A stretch of 64,000 nt of DNA, from positions 124,001 through 188,000 of the forward strand of contig NZ_CP155567.1 of NCBI RefSeq assembly GCF_039696035.1, written 5' to 3'. This DNA comes from Microbulbifer sp. SAOS-129_SWC. GTDB taxonomy: Bacteria > Pseudomonadota > Gammaproteobacteria > Pseudomonadales > Cellvibrionaceae. The translations under genes and the position numbers were made by a program. The notes under the pieces were generated by a model. It searched no databases. It was given only the letters and a program-made list of their open reading frames with translations, and was not told the origin of the DNA. Numbering within the stretch: position 1 is the first letter of the stretch; each line of letters starts with the position of its first letter. This document shows positions 52,528-60,200 of this stretch, one piece after another.

Positions 52528-52845
52528 TTACTCCAGAATATCGGACCAGGGGTCCTCATCCGTTCTGGTGCCCTGGTTACCGGCCTTGTCCTCGGGACTC
52601 CCTGCGCGCAGGAACTCCCGCACCGCGCGCAGCTTGTCTTTCGGCACCAATACCAGCTCCGCATCCAGCCCCTCTGCCACCAGCTCCAGCGTATCCAGTC
52701 GCGGGTTGCCCTCAGTCTCTATGCGCTGATACTGCTGCTGCTTCATGCCGATACGCAGCTGCATATCCTTCTGCTGCAGACCCAGTGCCTGGCGGCGCTG
52801 TTTAATTTGCGCGGTCAATTTCAAGATGATTGCTCTTGGAAACAA
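52528..52845 (-). CDS. hipB: HipB-family HTH antitoxin
   Basis: 105 residues from a TTG at 52845. Cro/C1-type helix-turn-helix: AQIKQRRQALGLQQKDMQLR, then IGMKQQQYQRIETEGNPRLD (about residues 12-51), followed by a short strand (AELVLVPKDK) and a flexible tail (SPEDKAGNQGTRTDEDPWSD) that could contact HipA. It would neutralise HipA and repress the operon by binding the TACAAC/GTTGTA palindromes just upstream. Typical HipB is 88 residues. Confidence 0.88.
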   Translation of the reverse strand: MFPRAIILKLTAQIKQRRQALGLQQKDMQLRIGMKQQQYQRIETEGNPRLDTLELVAEGLDAELVLVPKDKLRAVREFLRAGSPEDKAGNQGTRTDEDPWSDILE

Positions 52846-52851
52846 TAGTTA

Positions 52852-52966
52852 AGTTGTATTGAGTCTATATACAGCTTTTTAGTTGTTCAAGTGTCAATAT
52901 ACAACTTATAAATTGTATTTAGGCCTCTCAAAACGCTTGGAGCGTGGAAAACAACTAATATGTTGT
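52852..52966 (-). promoter_or_regulatory. hipBA operator/promoter region with three TTGTA palindromes
   Basis: Three inverted repeats: AGTTGTA...TACAGCT (52852-52876), TACAACTTATAAATTGTA (52900-52917) and ACAACTAATATGTTGT (52951-52966), spaced about 45-50 bp centre to centre. They share the half-site TACAAC/GTTGTA. The AT-rich stretch between them contains TATATA-type -10 candidates for hipB. This is the usual arrangement for cooperative HipB autoregulation. Confidence 0.75.
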
Positions 52967-53004
52967 AATTTCGCCAGGCAGCATATTCCGCTGATGGAGA
53001 CTCC

Positions 53005-53092
53005 CTCAGCCTCAGCCTCAGCCTTAGCCTTAGCCTTAGCCTTAGCCTTAGCCCCAGCCCCAGCTCCAGCTCCAGCTCCAGCTCCAGCCCCC
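53005..53092. repeat. degenerate hexanucleotide tandem repeat (AGCCTT/AGCTCC)
   Basis: About 14 units of 6 bp: first CAGCCT, then AGCCTT, then AGCCCC and AGCTCC. Translated on the plus strand it would give alternating Ala-Leu/Ala-Pro, on the minus strand Glu-Leu/Arg-Leu, but no gene context supports translation. It marks the transition into AT-rich DNA. Confidence 0.9.
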
Positions 53093-53737
53093 GTCGCCGC
53101 TGGTGCCCCATTTTGGTAATCTGGCGGACTAATTAACGAATTCAGGTTGATGCAGAGTACAGCCTCGCTCAGCTCGGTGGTCTCGCCGATTACCTGTAAG
53201 CAGCTGGCAGGAGCGGTTACACAAGTTTATTTACACTCTCGTCACGGAGAGCATCACGGAAAATATCCGGAAAACTACTAAAGCTAATACTTGGGCCAGC
53301 ACCTCTATCTGTGAAAAAAATAAATAAAATTATCAGCTCGCGTGTATTTACTTTGAGTTTTTGCTCTGAGAAAAATTTCCGCTAGCTTAATTTAGAGGGA
53401 ATATTAACTGGTTTTATGTGTTCATATTTTTCAGTTTGATTGTCTGCCTGATTTTTTCATTATCGGGTTTTTCTTAAAGTAATAAATACACTCTTAAGGC
53501 CGAAATTTGGAGTACGATAGTAGAGAAAAAATGATTTCTAATGATGATTGGAATAAGAATGAAAAATATGTTTCAAGCTCCATTGTAGAATGCGATAAAT
53601 TCGCAAAAATCTAACTCTTGGCAATCTGAATTTTTTGGGGCGTACATGTTCCATGCTGTAGATTTTGGTCCGATTATGCGCGATTAATTATTTAGAATTT
53701 ACCTACAGTTTTTGATTCCTAAAGATGACTCTAATGG
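53093..53737. other. AT-rich intergenic region, no gene seen
   Basis: About 645 bp, strongly AT-rich compared with everything to its left. No open frame with recognisable domain, no tRNA-like cloverleaf noticed. Likely remnant of acquired DNA. Confidence 0.5.
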
Positions 53738-54241
53738 ATGGTGGAGATGACAGGCAGTTACATTCATTCAAAATTGATTTTTCTCTGGTGGGAATTCGAG
53801 AGTTCAAAATGCGGTGTATTTCTCACACAGGATCAATACGATTTTGTCTTATGTTTTTATCGGGCAAGGGAGGAGGGGGCGACATGGGGAACTTTATTAT
53901 CAGAGCTGGGCAAATTTGGCAGAGAGTTCATTGCCCCATTTTTGGCCAGCATGGACTTAGAGCCTAAAGATACTGATCTCATTGAGAGTTTGAGGGATGA
54001 AGTTTTTATCTTGAGTGACTATGAGTTTCCACTTACTCAGTGCGCCGAAAAGACAACTACGCTTTTGAGTGAAATTATGCCGATTGAACTGGTATGTAAT
54101 ACAGTAAGAACGGAATACGGAAATTATGTAAATTTCTATAGTGTTGCGAACCTGGCGGAAATCGTCGAATACTTTAGTGGTAAAAAAATAGATATTGATA
54201 TTCGAAAATCCGAGATTGGTTGTTATATCTGCAATTATTGA
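53738..54241 (+). CDS. hypothetical protein in the AT-rich island
   Basis: Up to 167 residues (alternative ATG at 53747). Acidic, aromatic-rich, no signal peptide or membrane helix: GVFLTQDQYDFVLCFYRARE, LGKFGREFIAPFLASMDLEP, then YGNYVNFYSVANLAEIVEYF. I recognise no family. Codon use is AT-rich like the adjacent dcm gene, and a purine-rich GGTGGAGATG lies at the start. Could be an island cargo gene; a random open frame in AT-rich DNA is less likely at this length but possible. Confidence 0.5.
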   Translation: MVEMTGSYIHSKLIFLWWEFESSKCGVFLTQDQYDFVLCFYRAREEGATWGTLLSELGKFGREFIAPFLASMDLEPKDTDLIESLRDEVFILSDYEFPLTQCAEKTTTLLSEIMPIELVCNTVRTEYGNYVNFYSVANLAEIVEYFSGKKIDIDIRKSEIGCYICNY

Positions 54242-54350
54242 AAAATGATGGCAAAACCTATTAACAAAACGATAAAAATTTTATGACTAGTAAGTCAGCA
54301 ATAAGATTTCTGCGCTCGTTTCCGGGTGGTCAATACCATCAAGTCTTTTT

Positions 54351-54382
54351 ATTAGGCCATTAGGCCATTAGGCCATTAGGCC
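54351..54382. repeat. four tandem copies of ATTAGGCC
   Basis: Exact 8-bp unit repeated four times (54351-54382), upstream of the dcm promoter region. Function unknown; such short arrays can vary in copy number by slippage. Confidence 0.95.
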
Positions 54383-54464
54383 GGTATCCAATCCAAAATT
54401 GGTTATGCATTGACCAGCTTTCATTTTCTGGTGGGTATTCTCGAGTGGGCTCCCAATACAGCTC

Positions 54465-54550
54465 GAATACTGTATATAATAACAGTATTCATTTCGGTGC
54501 TTGGAAGTTCTCGATTGACAAAAAGGGAATAAAATGTGACTATTTGTCAC
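54465..54550 (+). promoter_or_regulatory. dcm promoter region with two palindromic operators
   Basis: Palindrome 1: GAATACTGT-N8-ACAGTATTC (54465-54490), whose spacer contains TATAAT (54475-54480). Palindrome 2: GTGAC-TATTT-GTCAC (54536-54550), just downstream of a TTGACA (54515-54520) that could pair with a weak -10 at 54538-54543. Both lie 50-140 bp upstream of dcm, which begins with a helix-turn-helix-like segment, so autoregulation by the methyltransferase is plausible. Confidence 0.6.
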
Positions 54551-54602
54551 GAATTTATCCCATTCTCCCTCGCAGCTGATCGTTACAAAATGGAGCCCCA
54601 TC

Positions 54603-55913
54603 ATGTCGGCCTTAACTGATCTTGAGCTTTTGATAAAGGTTGCCTCTATTTTTTCCCAGCAGGCCATTGCTGATGAAATCAGGCATCCAAGGGAGGTAGT
54701 CAATCGCTGGCTTAAAGAGCGTAAAAAGCAACCAGATCAAGGCTGGCTGGCTTATGCAGACCGAATAAGACTTGAAAATATGCTGCCAAAGCCACGGTCT
54801 GAGAACCATGAATTCACCTTTATTGATCTTTTTGCTGGTATAGGTGGGATCAGGCATGGATTTGAAGAAGCTGGTGGAAAATGCGTCTTTACCAGCGAAT
54901 ATGATAAATATGCGGTAAAGACATATCTTGCTAATTATCACTGTGATCATGATGTTCATGGAGATATCAGGGAAATTACCCAGCCCGAAGGTAAGACAAA
55001 AGAACAGGCCTATAAACACATTCAAAAACGCATCCCCGATCATGATGTCTTGCTGGCGGGTTTTCCCTGTCAGCCATTTTCTATAGCTGGTGTATCGAAG
55101 AAAAACTCCCTGGGCCGTGCCCATGGCTTTGAGTGTGATACTCAGGGGACTCTCTTTTTTGACGTGGCTCGCATCATTGAGGCCAAACAGCCCTTGGCAA
55201 TCATGCTTGAGAACGTAAAAAACCTTAAGAGTCATGATCGGGGCAAGACATTCAAGGTCATCATGAGCACCTTAAATGAGCTTGGATACGATGTCGTTGA
55301 TAGAGAGTTTGATAATGCAGAATCCGATCCCAAGATTATTAATGGAAAGAATTTTGTCCCACAGAATCGAGAGCGCATTGTAATTGTTGCGTTCAGACGA
55401 GATTTGAATGTGGCTGATGGATTTTCGCTAAAAGATATTAAGCGCTATTTTCCAAAGAAAGAACCTAGTGTCGGTGATATTCTTGAAAAAGAATCAGATG
55501 TTGATGATAAATATATTTTAACTCCAAAGCTCTGGGCCTATCTTAAGGCCTATGCAGACAAACATAAGAAAGCCGGAAACGGATTTGGATTTGGCAAGGT
55601 TACTGCTAGTGATCGTTCTACCCGGACTCTTTCAGCTCGTTACTACAAGGATGGCTCTGAAGTTCTTGTAGATCGTGGGCCAAGAAGGCGCCCACGCAGG
55701 CTGACTCCACGAGAGTGCGCTCGCTTGATGGGTTTTGATAAGAAGGGTGAAAGCAAGTTCGTTATTCCTGTTTCGGATACGCAGTCTTACAAGCAGTTTG
55801 GCAATAGTGTTGTTGTCCCGGTTTTCGCTTCAGTAGCCTTATTGATGAAGCCTTATATCCTTAAAGCCAAAGAAAAAGTTGCAAGTAAGAGCAAAACCAA
55901 AGAAATAGCTTGA
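54603..55913 (+). CDS. dcm: DNA cytosine-5 methyltransferase, Dcm type
   Basis: 436 residues. N-terminal ~60 residues include a helix-turn-helix-like segment ([20 protein letters not shown]). Catalytic domain motifs: [20 protein letters not shown] (motif I, SAM), [15 protein letters not shown] (motif IV, catalytic Cys), [15 protein letters not shown] (motif VI), [11 protein letters not shown] (motif VIII), and [10 protein letters not shown] (motif X). The match to E. coli Dcm is close ([33 protein letters not shown]), predicting methylation of the inner C of CCWGG. Overlaps vsr by 1 bp (TGATG), as dcm/vsr overlap in E. coli. AT-rich, unlike the window average. Confidence 0.95.
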   Translation: MSALTDLELLIKVASIFSQQAIADEIRHPREVVNRWLKERKKQPDQGWLAYADRIRLENMLPKPRSENHEFTFIDLFAGIGGIRHGFEEAGGKCVFTSEYDKYAVKTYLANYHCDHDVHGDIREITQPEGKTKEQAYKHIQKRIPDHDVLLAGFPCQPFSIAGVSKKNSLGRAHGFECDTQGTLFFDVARIIEAKQPLAIMLENVKNLKSHDRGKTFKVIMSTLNELGYDVVDREFDNAESDPKIINGKNFVPQNRERIVIVAFRRDLNVADGFSLKDIKRYFPKKEPSVGDILEKESDVDDKYILTPKLWAYLKAYADKHKKAGNGFGFGKVTASDRSTRTLSARYYKDGSEVLVDRGPRRRPRRLTPRECARLMGFDKKGESKFVIPVSDTQSYKQFGNSVVVPVFASVALLMKPYILKAKEKVASKSKTKEIA

Positions 55914-56371
55914 TGGGCGATATTGTAACGCAGCGCAAGCGCTCTGAAATGATGTCTGGTATTAAGGGGAAGAATACTAAGCCAGAATTGTTGATAAGAA
56001 GGGCTTTATTCAAGAAGGGGTACCGCTATCGTCTGCATCGCAAAGATTTGCCGGGAAAGCCTGATCTTGTACTTCCAAAATATAAGGCTGTGATCTTTGT
56101 GAATGGTTGTTTCTGGCATGCACATGACTGTCATTTATTTCGGCTGCCAAAAACTCGTCACGAGTTTTGGAAGAATAAAATAAGCAAAAATGTCGATAGG
56201 GATATTAAAGTACGTCAATTATTAAAAGAGCAAGGTTGGAGGGTTCTGGACATCTGGGAATGTGCTGTAAAGGGAAAATTTCGCATTCAGGACAGCGTTC
56301 TCATTAGGGAGGTTGAGGTGTGGCTTTCAAGTAGAGAGATGTACAAGTCTATAAAGGGTTTTTCTGAATAA
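55913..56371 (+). CDS. vsr: Vsr very-short-patch repair endonuclease
   Basis: 152 residues from the ATG at 55913. Family motifs: RSEMMSGIKGKNTKPELLIR (about 11-30), GKPDLVLPKYKAVIFVNGCF (about 49-68) with the catalytic Asp, and WHAHDCHLFRLPKTRHEFWK (about 69-88), where His and Cys bind zinc. Vsr nicks 5' of T in T:G mismatches made by deamination of 5-methylcytosine at Dcm sites, protecting the genome from C-to-T mutation. The gene stop lies inside a long hairpin. Confidence 0.95.
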   Translation: MGDIVTQRKRSEMMSGIKGKNTKPELLIRRALFKKGYRYRLHRKDLPGKPDLVLPKYKAVIFVNGCFWHAHDCHLFRLPKTRHEFWKNKISKNVDRDIKVRQLLKEQGWRVLDIWECAVKGKFRIQDSVLIREVEVWLSSREMYKSIKGFSE

Positions 56372-56391
56372 CCTTATTCAGAAAAACCCTT
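56354..56391. terminator. long bidirectional hairpin terminator between vsr and the endonuclease
   Basis: 18-bp perfect stem (56354-56371 with 56374-56391) that includes the vsr stop codon: AAGGGTTTTTCTGAATAA then CC then its reverse complement. It separates vsr (plus) from the convergent endonuclease gene (minus). Confidence 0.8.
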
Positions 56392-56421
56392 ATAGATTTG
56401 AATCACTGAAAACACAGAAGT

Positions 56422-57126
56422 TTATTCTTCAGTTGCTCGCCATCTTTGCACTGCTGGATCTAAATGGAGCTTAAGAAACTCCTCAAAACTTAATACGTTG
56501 TACGAACTTTTGTAGTGTGGTATGTCATTTTTTAGAGGTTTTGGCACAACCACGTAGATTTTGTGCTTTGCCGCTTGTTCTATCTGATTGCTTGAAATTT
56601 TCTCATCGAATGTCGCAAGAAAAAAGCTGTATCCTTTGTTGGCCTCAGTTACAACCTGACGCCACCTTTCTCTTAGAGTTCTCTTGGCTGTAAAAATAAT
56701 AGATTCTAGCGGTTTCTCTCTAAAATATTCCTCAGAGGGCATCACAAAATCTGGTTTTGCGCCATCAATATCCACTTGGTCTGAATATGAATAGCCAAGC
56801 CTTGAAAATAATTCTTGGAATATTCCCTCGAAAGCTTTTCCTGCTCTACTTTTCCTGGACTGAGAAAGAGACATTGTCAATTTGTTCAGGTCGGGAAAAT
56901 ATATCGCCTGTTTTTCTTGAATTTGCTGGTCAATAACTGATTGAGCGGAAGCTTGCTCATGCTCAAGATATTTCTCGTATATGCGATTTTGAAGGGCGGT
57001 CACATATTGCGAAAAATTTTCTTTGATATCTTCTTTAGATTTTCCTGAAAAAATTTCTTCGGCAGCGGCCTTGCAAAGAATATTATTGGATGGAATATCT
57101 TTTTTTACTTGGTCGAAAAGGGACAA
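56422..57126 (-). CDS. EcoRII/PspGI-like type II restriction endonuclease
   Basis: 234 residues. The C-terminal half carries an EcoRII-C-like nuclease core: SRKSRAGKAFEGIFQELFSR (about residues 89-108), GAKPDFVMPSEEYF (about 122-135) and IIFTAKRTLRERWRQVV (about 142-158); PD...TAK is a PD-(D/E)xK variant and TLRERWRQ resembles the CKDRWRQ of EcoRII. N-terminal ~85 residues are helical. Shorter than EcoRII (404), nearer PspGI. Paired with Dcm-type methylase, so expected target CCWGG. ATG at 57126. AT-rich. The specificity is inferred from the methylase partner. Confidence 0.82.
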   Translation of the reverse strand: MSLFDQVKKDIPSNNILCKAAAEEIFSGKSKEDIKENFSQYVTALQNRIYEKYLEHEQASAQSVIDQQIQEKQAIYFPDLNKLTMSLSQSRKSRAGKAFEGIFQELFSRLGYSYSDQVDIDGAKPDFVMPSEEYFREKPLESIIFTAKRTLRERWRQVVTEANKGYSFFLATFDEKISSNQIEQAAKHKIYVVVPKPLKNDIPHYKSSYNVLSFEEFLKLHLDPAVQRWRATEE

Positions 57127-57333
57127 GCTAACCCCCGCTTTTACTTTAATTTATTGTGCCTGAGTTAATAGAAAAATGATATTCACGTCAATAGCTAATA
57201 CGTATTAAAGCAGAGAGGGAGGGAGATCACATTTCGCTTGGTATAAACTTCACTCAGTCAGTAGCACGCGAACGAATCTACTAAGCTAGATATATTTCCT
57301 CAGACCTCACGTTTGCCTGGATTTGGCTAATCA

Positions 57334-58458
57334 TCAGAAGCTATACGTCAACGCCGCAAACCCCTTAACCACATTATCATCCCCCACAATCGGACTATCC
57401 GTTATCTCACTGTCCAGATTCTCCACCGCCACACTCAACGCCACACGCCAGTTTTCCGTAATCTCCAGCAACCCGCCGACACCGGCCTCGATCGTATAGC
57501 TGCTGCCTACCGCATAAGCAGGTCGGCCGGGCAGGGCGGCGTAGTCCGGCACGCCGTAATCGTAATCCGCCATCTCGCTGCTCAGCCAGTTGACGCCAAG
57601 CTCCGGCACCAGGCGCAGGTTGCCGAACTGGAAGCCCTTGGACACGCTGGCCTTGGCGGTGCCGCCGCCGACGCGGTTGAGCAGGTCGTGTTCATAGCGC
57701 AGGCCAAACTCGGTGCCGGCCGGGCCGTCGTACATCAGGCCGAGGCCGCCGAGCAGGGTGGAATCGCGGTCGCCGAGGCCGCGGAGATTCTCGCTGTCGT
57801 CTTCCTCATAGGCGCCCACGCGGTAGGAGGCGGTGAGGGCCAGGCGCAGTTTGTCGCTGCCGACGATGCCGTAGCGCAGCTGCGGCCCCACCCACTGCAG
57901 GCGCTCGCCGAAATAGGTAATGGCGGGGATCACCTGCACCACGCTGGAATCGGAACCCACATAGGGGCTGCTGCGGGCAATTACACCGAGGCCGACACCC
58001 CACTGGCCGGATTCGCCGAGCACCTCGTACAGGTGGATATCCACCTGGTTCGGCTTGCCGGCTTCCACTGCAATGCTGGCCTTGTCGAAACTGGGCGGCC
58101 CCTTGGGTTTGTAGTTATTCGACAGCCCCACGGATTCCCGCGGGATACCGATAAAGTTCTTGTCCAGCGTGCGGTTGCCGTTTTCATCCAGGTAGGCGAG
58201 CACGGCCACGGTGCCGGCCGGCACCCCGGAAATCACATAGTTCTGCCCGGGCTGGATGGTGTAGTGCACCTCCTTCCGCGGGTTGCGGAAATCCCCGAAC
58301 GTATGCGCGTCATCGTAGACCTGCAGCACCAGCGATCCCTCCGGCGGCAGATTGTGCACGCGCACGGTGATGTCCTCGGCGGTTGCGGCGGTGGAGCCGC
58401 CGAGCAGGGCCAGTAACAGGGCGATGCGGGATGTGTTCATGGGCCGGGGTGTGTTCAT
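57334..58458 (-). CDS. DUF2141-MipA/OmpV fusion outer-membrane protein
   Basis: 374 residues. Signal peptide (IALLLALLGGSTAATA). N-terminal DUF2141 domain (about residues 27-145): VRVHNLPPEGSLVLQVYDD, GTVAVLAYLDENGNRTLDKN, PSFDKASIAVEAG. Then a MipA/OmpV-type barrel (about 150-374): GVGLGVIARSSPYVGSDSSV to VKGFAALTYSF with terminal Phe. MipA-type proteins scaffold murein enzymes in E. coli, but most homologues are uncharacterised. Two ATGs 18 bp apart (58458, 58440) come from a small tandem duplication at the 5' end; the first has AGGA upstream. Confidence 0.85.
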   Translation of the reverse strand: MNTPRPMNTSRIALLLALLGGSTAATAEDITVRVHNLPPEGSLVLQVYDDAHTFGDFRNPRKEVHYTIQPGQNYVISGVPAGTVAVLAYLDENGNRTLDKNFIGIPRESVGLSNNYKPKGPPSFDKASIAVEAGKPNQVDIHLYEVLGESGQWGVGLGVIARSSPYVGSDSSVVQVIPAITYFGERLQWVGPQLRYGIVGSDKLRLALTASYRVGAYEEDDSENLRGLGDRDSTLLGGLGLMYDGPAGTEFGLRYEHDLLNRVGGGTAKASVSKGFQFGNLRLVPELGVNWLSSEMADYDYGVPDYAALPGRPAYAVGSSYTIEAGVGGLLEITENWRVALSVAVENLDSEITDSPIVGDDNVVKGFAALTYSF

Positions 58459-58647
58459 GGGCGATGAATCCTGGGGTGTGTCCTGAGTCTTGTCATAAGG
58501 CAGCCATCCCCATGTATACGCGCGCCGTGGCGATGCCGATGACTCCTGCCGCGATATCCCGCACTTTCGTCGCCATTTGCTTTCTGTTGTTCTCTTTTTA
58601 AGGCGAGGGAGTTAAGGCGAGTGGCCACAGTTTGCGTTTTGCCCATT

Positions 58648-58670
58648 CATGTAATAATGTAAGTTACATG
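58648..58670 (+). promoter_or_regulatory. palindromic operator overlapping the Rrf2 start codon
   Basis: CATGTAA (58648-58654) and TTACATG (58664-58670) form a 7-bp inverted repeat with a 9-nt spacer; the second arm contains the ATG of the regulator gene. Typical of an autoregulated Rrf2/MarR-type site. Confidence 0.75.
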
Positions 58671-59111
58671 AAAAGAGACAGCAGACTATCCGGCGTACTC
58701 CACGTACTCCTGCATATGGCCGAGACCGATGGCCCGGTCACCTCCGAGGCCCTGGCGGCCATGATGCAGACCAACCCCGTGGTGATCCGCCGCATCCTCG
58801 GCGGCCTGCGCGAGCAGGGCTTGGTGCAATCGGAGAAGGGCCACGGCGGTGGCTGGCGCCTGGCGCGGGACCTGGAGACGGTGACCCTCTACGACATTCA
58901 TATCGCCCTCGGCTCCCCCGGCGTGCTGGCGCTCGGCCACCGCACCGAAGCGCCCGGTTGCCTGGTGGAACAGGCGGTCAACACGGCCATGGGCGATGCC
59001 TTTGCCGAGGCCGAGGCGCTGCTGCTAAACCGCTTTCGCGAAATCACGCTGGCGGACCTGAGTCGGGATTTCCACCAGCGCATGCAGCACTGCGGCAACC
59101 CTGATCACTGA
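58668..59111 (+). CDS. Rrf2-family transcriptional regulator (no Fe-S cysteines)
   Basis: 147 residues from the ATG at 58668. Rrf2 winged helix: [60 protein letters not shown] (about residues 6-75). Only one Cys (APGCLVEQ) lies where IscR/NsrR carry three, so an iron-sulfur cluster is unlikely; it resembles YwnA/CymR-like members that sense thiol stress or ligands. The start codon sits inside the palindrome at 58648-58670, with no clear ribosome site. The next gene (thioredoxin-reductase-like) starts 38 bp downstream and is the likely target. Confidence 0.9.
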   Translation: MKRDSRLSGVLHVLLHMAETDGPVTSEALAAMMQTNPVVIRRILGGLREQGLVQSEKGHGGGWRLARDLETVTLYDIHIALGSPGVLALGHRTEAPGCLVEQAVNTAMGDAFAEAEALLLNRFREITLADLSRDFHQRMQHCGNPDH

Positions 59112-59149
59112 TTCCACCCCCCACCTTAATTCCCTGAAGAGGCGCACGC

Positions 59150-60109
59150 ATGCCCGGTTCCGCAACCCCAGATACGACGGATTTTGACGTCGCCGTCGTC
59201 GGCGGTAGTTACGCCGGCATGAGCGCCGCGCTGCAACTGGCCCGCGGCCGCCGCAGGGTACTGGTGCTGGACTCCGGTCAGCGCCGCAACCGCTTCGCCA
59301 GCCATGCCCACGGCGTGCTCACCCAGGACGGCCGCCCGCCGGGTGATATCGCTGCCGACGGCCGCAACCAATTGCTGCGCTACCCCAATGTCACCTGGGT
59401 GGATGGCAATGTGGGCACGGCAGAAAAGGTCGGTGATCAGTTCCGCATAACTCTCGACACAGAAACAGACACAGAAACCAACACAGACAGCGGCACCGGC
59501 ACAAGCTACCTGGCCGCGCGCCTGATCCTCGCCACCGGCGTGCGCGACGAACTGCCAGAGGTGCCCGGCCTGGCGGAGCGCTGGGGCCGCTCGGTATTCC
59601 ACTGCCCCTACTGCCACGGCTACGAACTGAACGGCGCTGCCATCGGCTGCCTGGCCATGGGGGAAATGTCCGTGCACCAGGCCCTGGTACTGCCCGACTG
59701 GGGCCCCACCACGCTGTTCACCAACAATTACCTCGAGCCGGACGCCGAGCAGCTGCGTCAACTGGCGCTGCGCAAGGTCAGCATCGAACGCACGCCGGTT
59801 ACCGGGATCAGCGGCGAGCACGCCACCATCCACCTGCAGGACGGCCGCACCATCGATCTCGCCGGTCTGTATATCGCACCCCAGATGCGCCAGGCAGCAC
59901 CGCTGGCGCAACAGCTCGGCTGCGCCATTGAAGACACACCGGTGGGCGAGATGATCCAGACCGACGAGAAGCAGGCAACAACCGTGCCCGGTGTCTTTGC
60001 TTGCGGCGACAGCGCGCGCGCCAAGGGCAGTGTGACCTTTGCGATGGCCGACGGCGCCATGGCCGGCATCGCCGCGCATGCCTCACTGATGTTTGCGGGG
60101 CTGGAGTAA
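59150..60109 (+). CDS. thioredoxin-reductase-like FAD/NAD(P) oxidoreductase
   Basis: 319 residues from the ATG at 59150 (GAAGAGG upstream). FAD-binding FDVAVVGGSYAGMSAALQLA (about 12-31), redox CxxC in HCPYCHGYE (about 160-168), second FAD motif GVFACGDSARAKG (about 280-292). The usual GxGxxA/G NADPH loop is altered: after CHGYELNGAAIG the sequence reads CLAMGEMSVHQALVL, so pyridine nucleotide use may differ or be lost. A Thr/Asp/Glu-rich stretch (TDTETNTDSGTGT, about 107-119) interrupts the fold. Rrf2 and this gene probably form one unit with the methyltransferase downstream. Confidence 0.88.
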   Translation: MPGSATPDTTDFDVAVVGGSYAGMSAALQLARGRRRVLVLDSGQRRNRFASHAHGVLTQDGRPPGDIAADGRNQLLRYPNVTWVDGNVGTAEKVGDQFRITLDTETDTETNTDSGTGTSYLAARLILATGVRDELPEVPGLAERWGRSVFHCPYCHGYELNGAAIGCLAMGEMSVHQALVLPDWGPTTLFTNNYLEPDAEQLRQLALRKVSIERTPVTGISGEHATIHLQDGRTIDLAGLYIAPQMRQAAPLAQQLGCAIEDTPVGEMIQTDEKQATTVPGVFACGDSARAKGSVTFAMADGAMAGIAAHASLMFAGLE

Positions 60110-60200
60110 ATGAATCGAGTTATCCACAACCTGTAAATTGCGCACCGCCCAGCAACGAACTGCCCTGCGCCCCGGGCGCAACCACAGCGAGAGAAACTCC

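Noticed and set aside
53005..53119. Possible small protein encoded by the hexamer repeat (Ala-Leu/Ala-Pro on plus, Glu-Leu/Arg-Leu on minus)
   Set aside because: Open on both strands simply because of the 6-bp period; no ribosome site or conserved flanking sequence.
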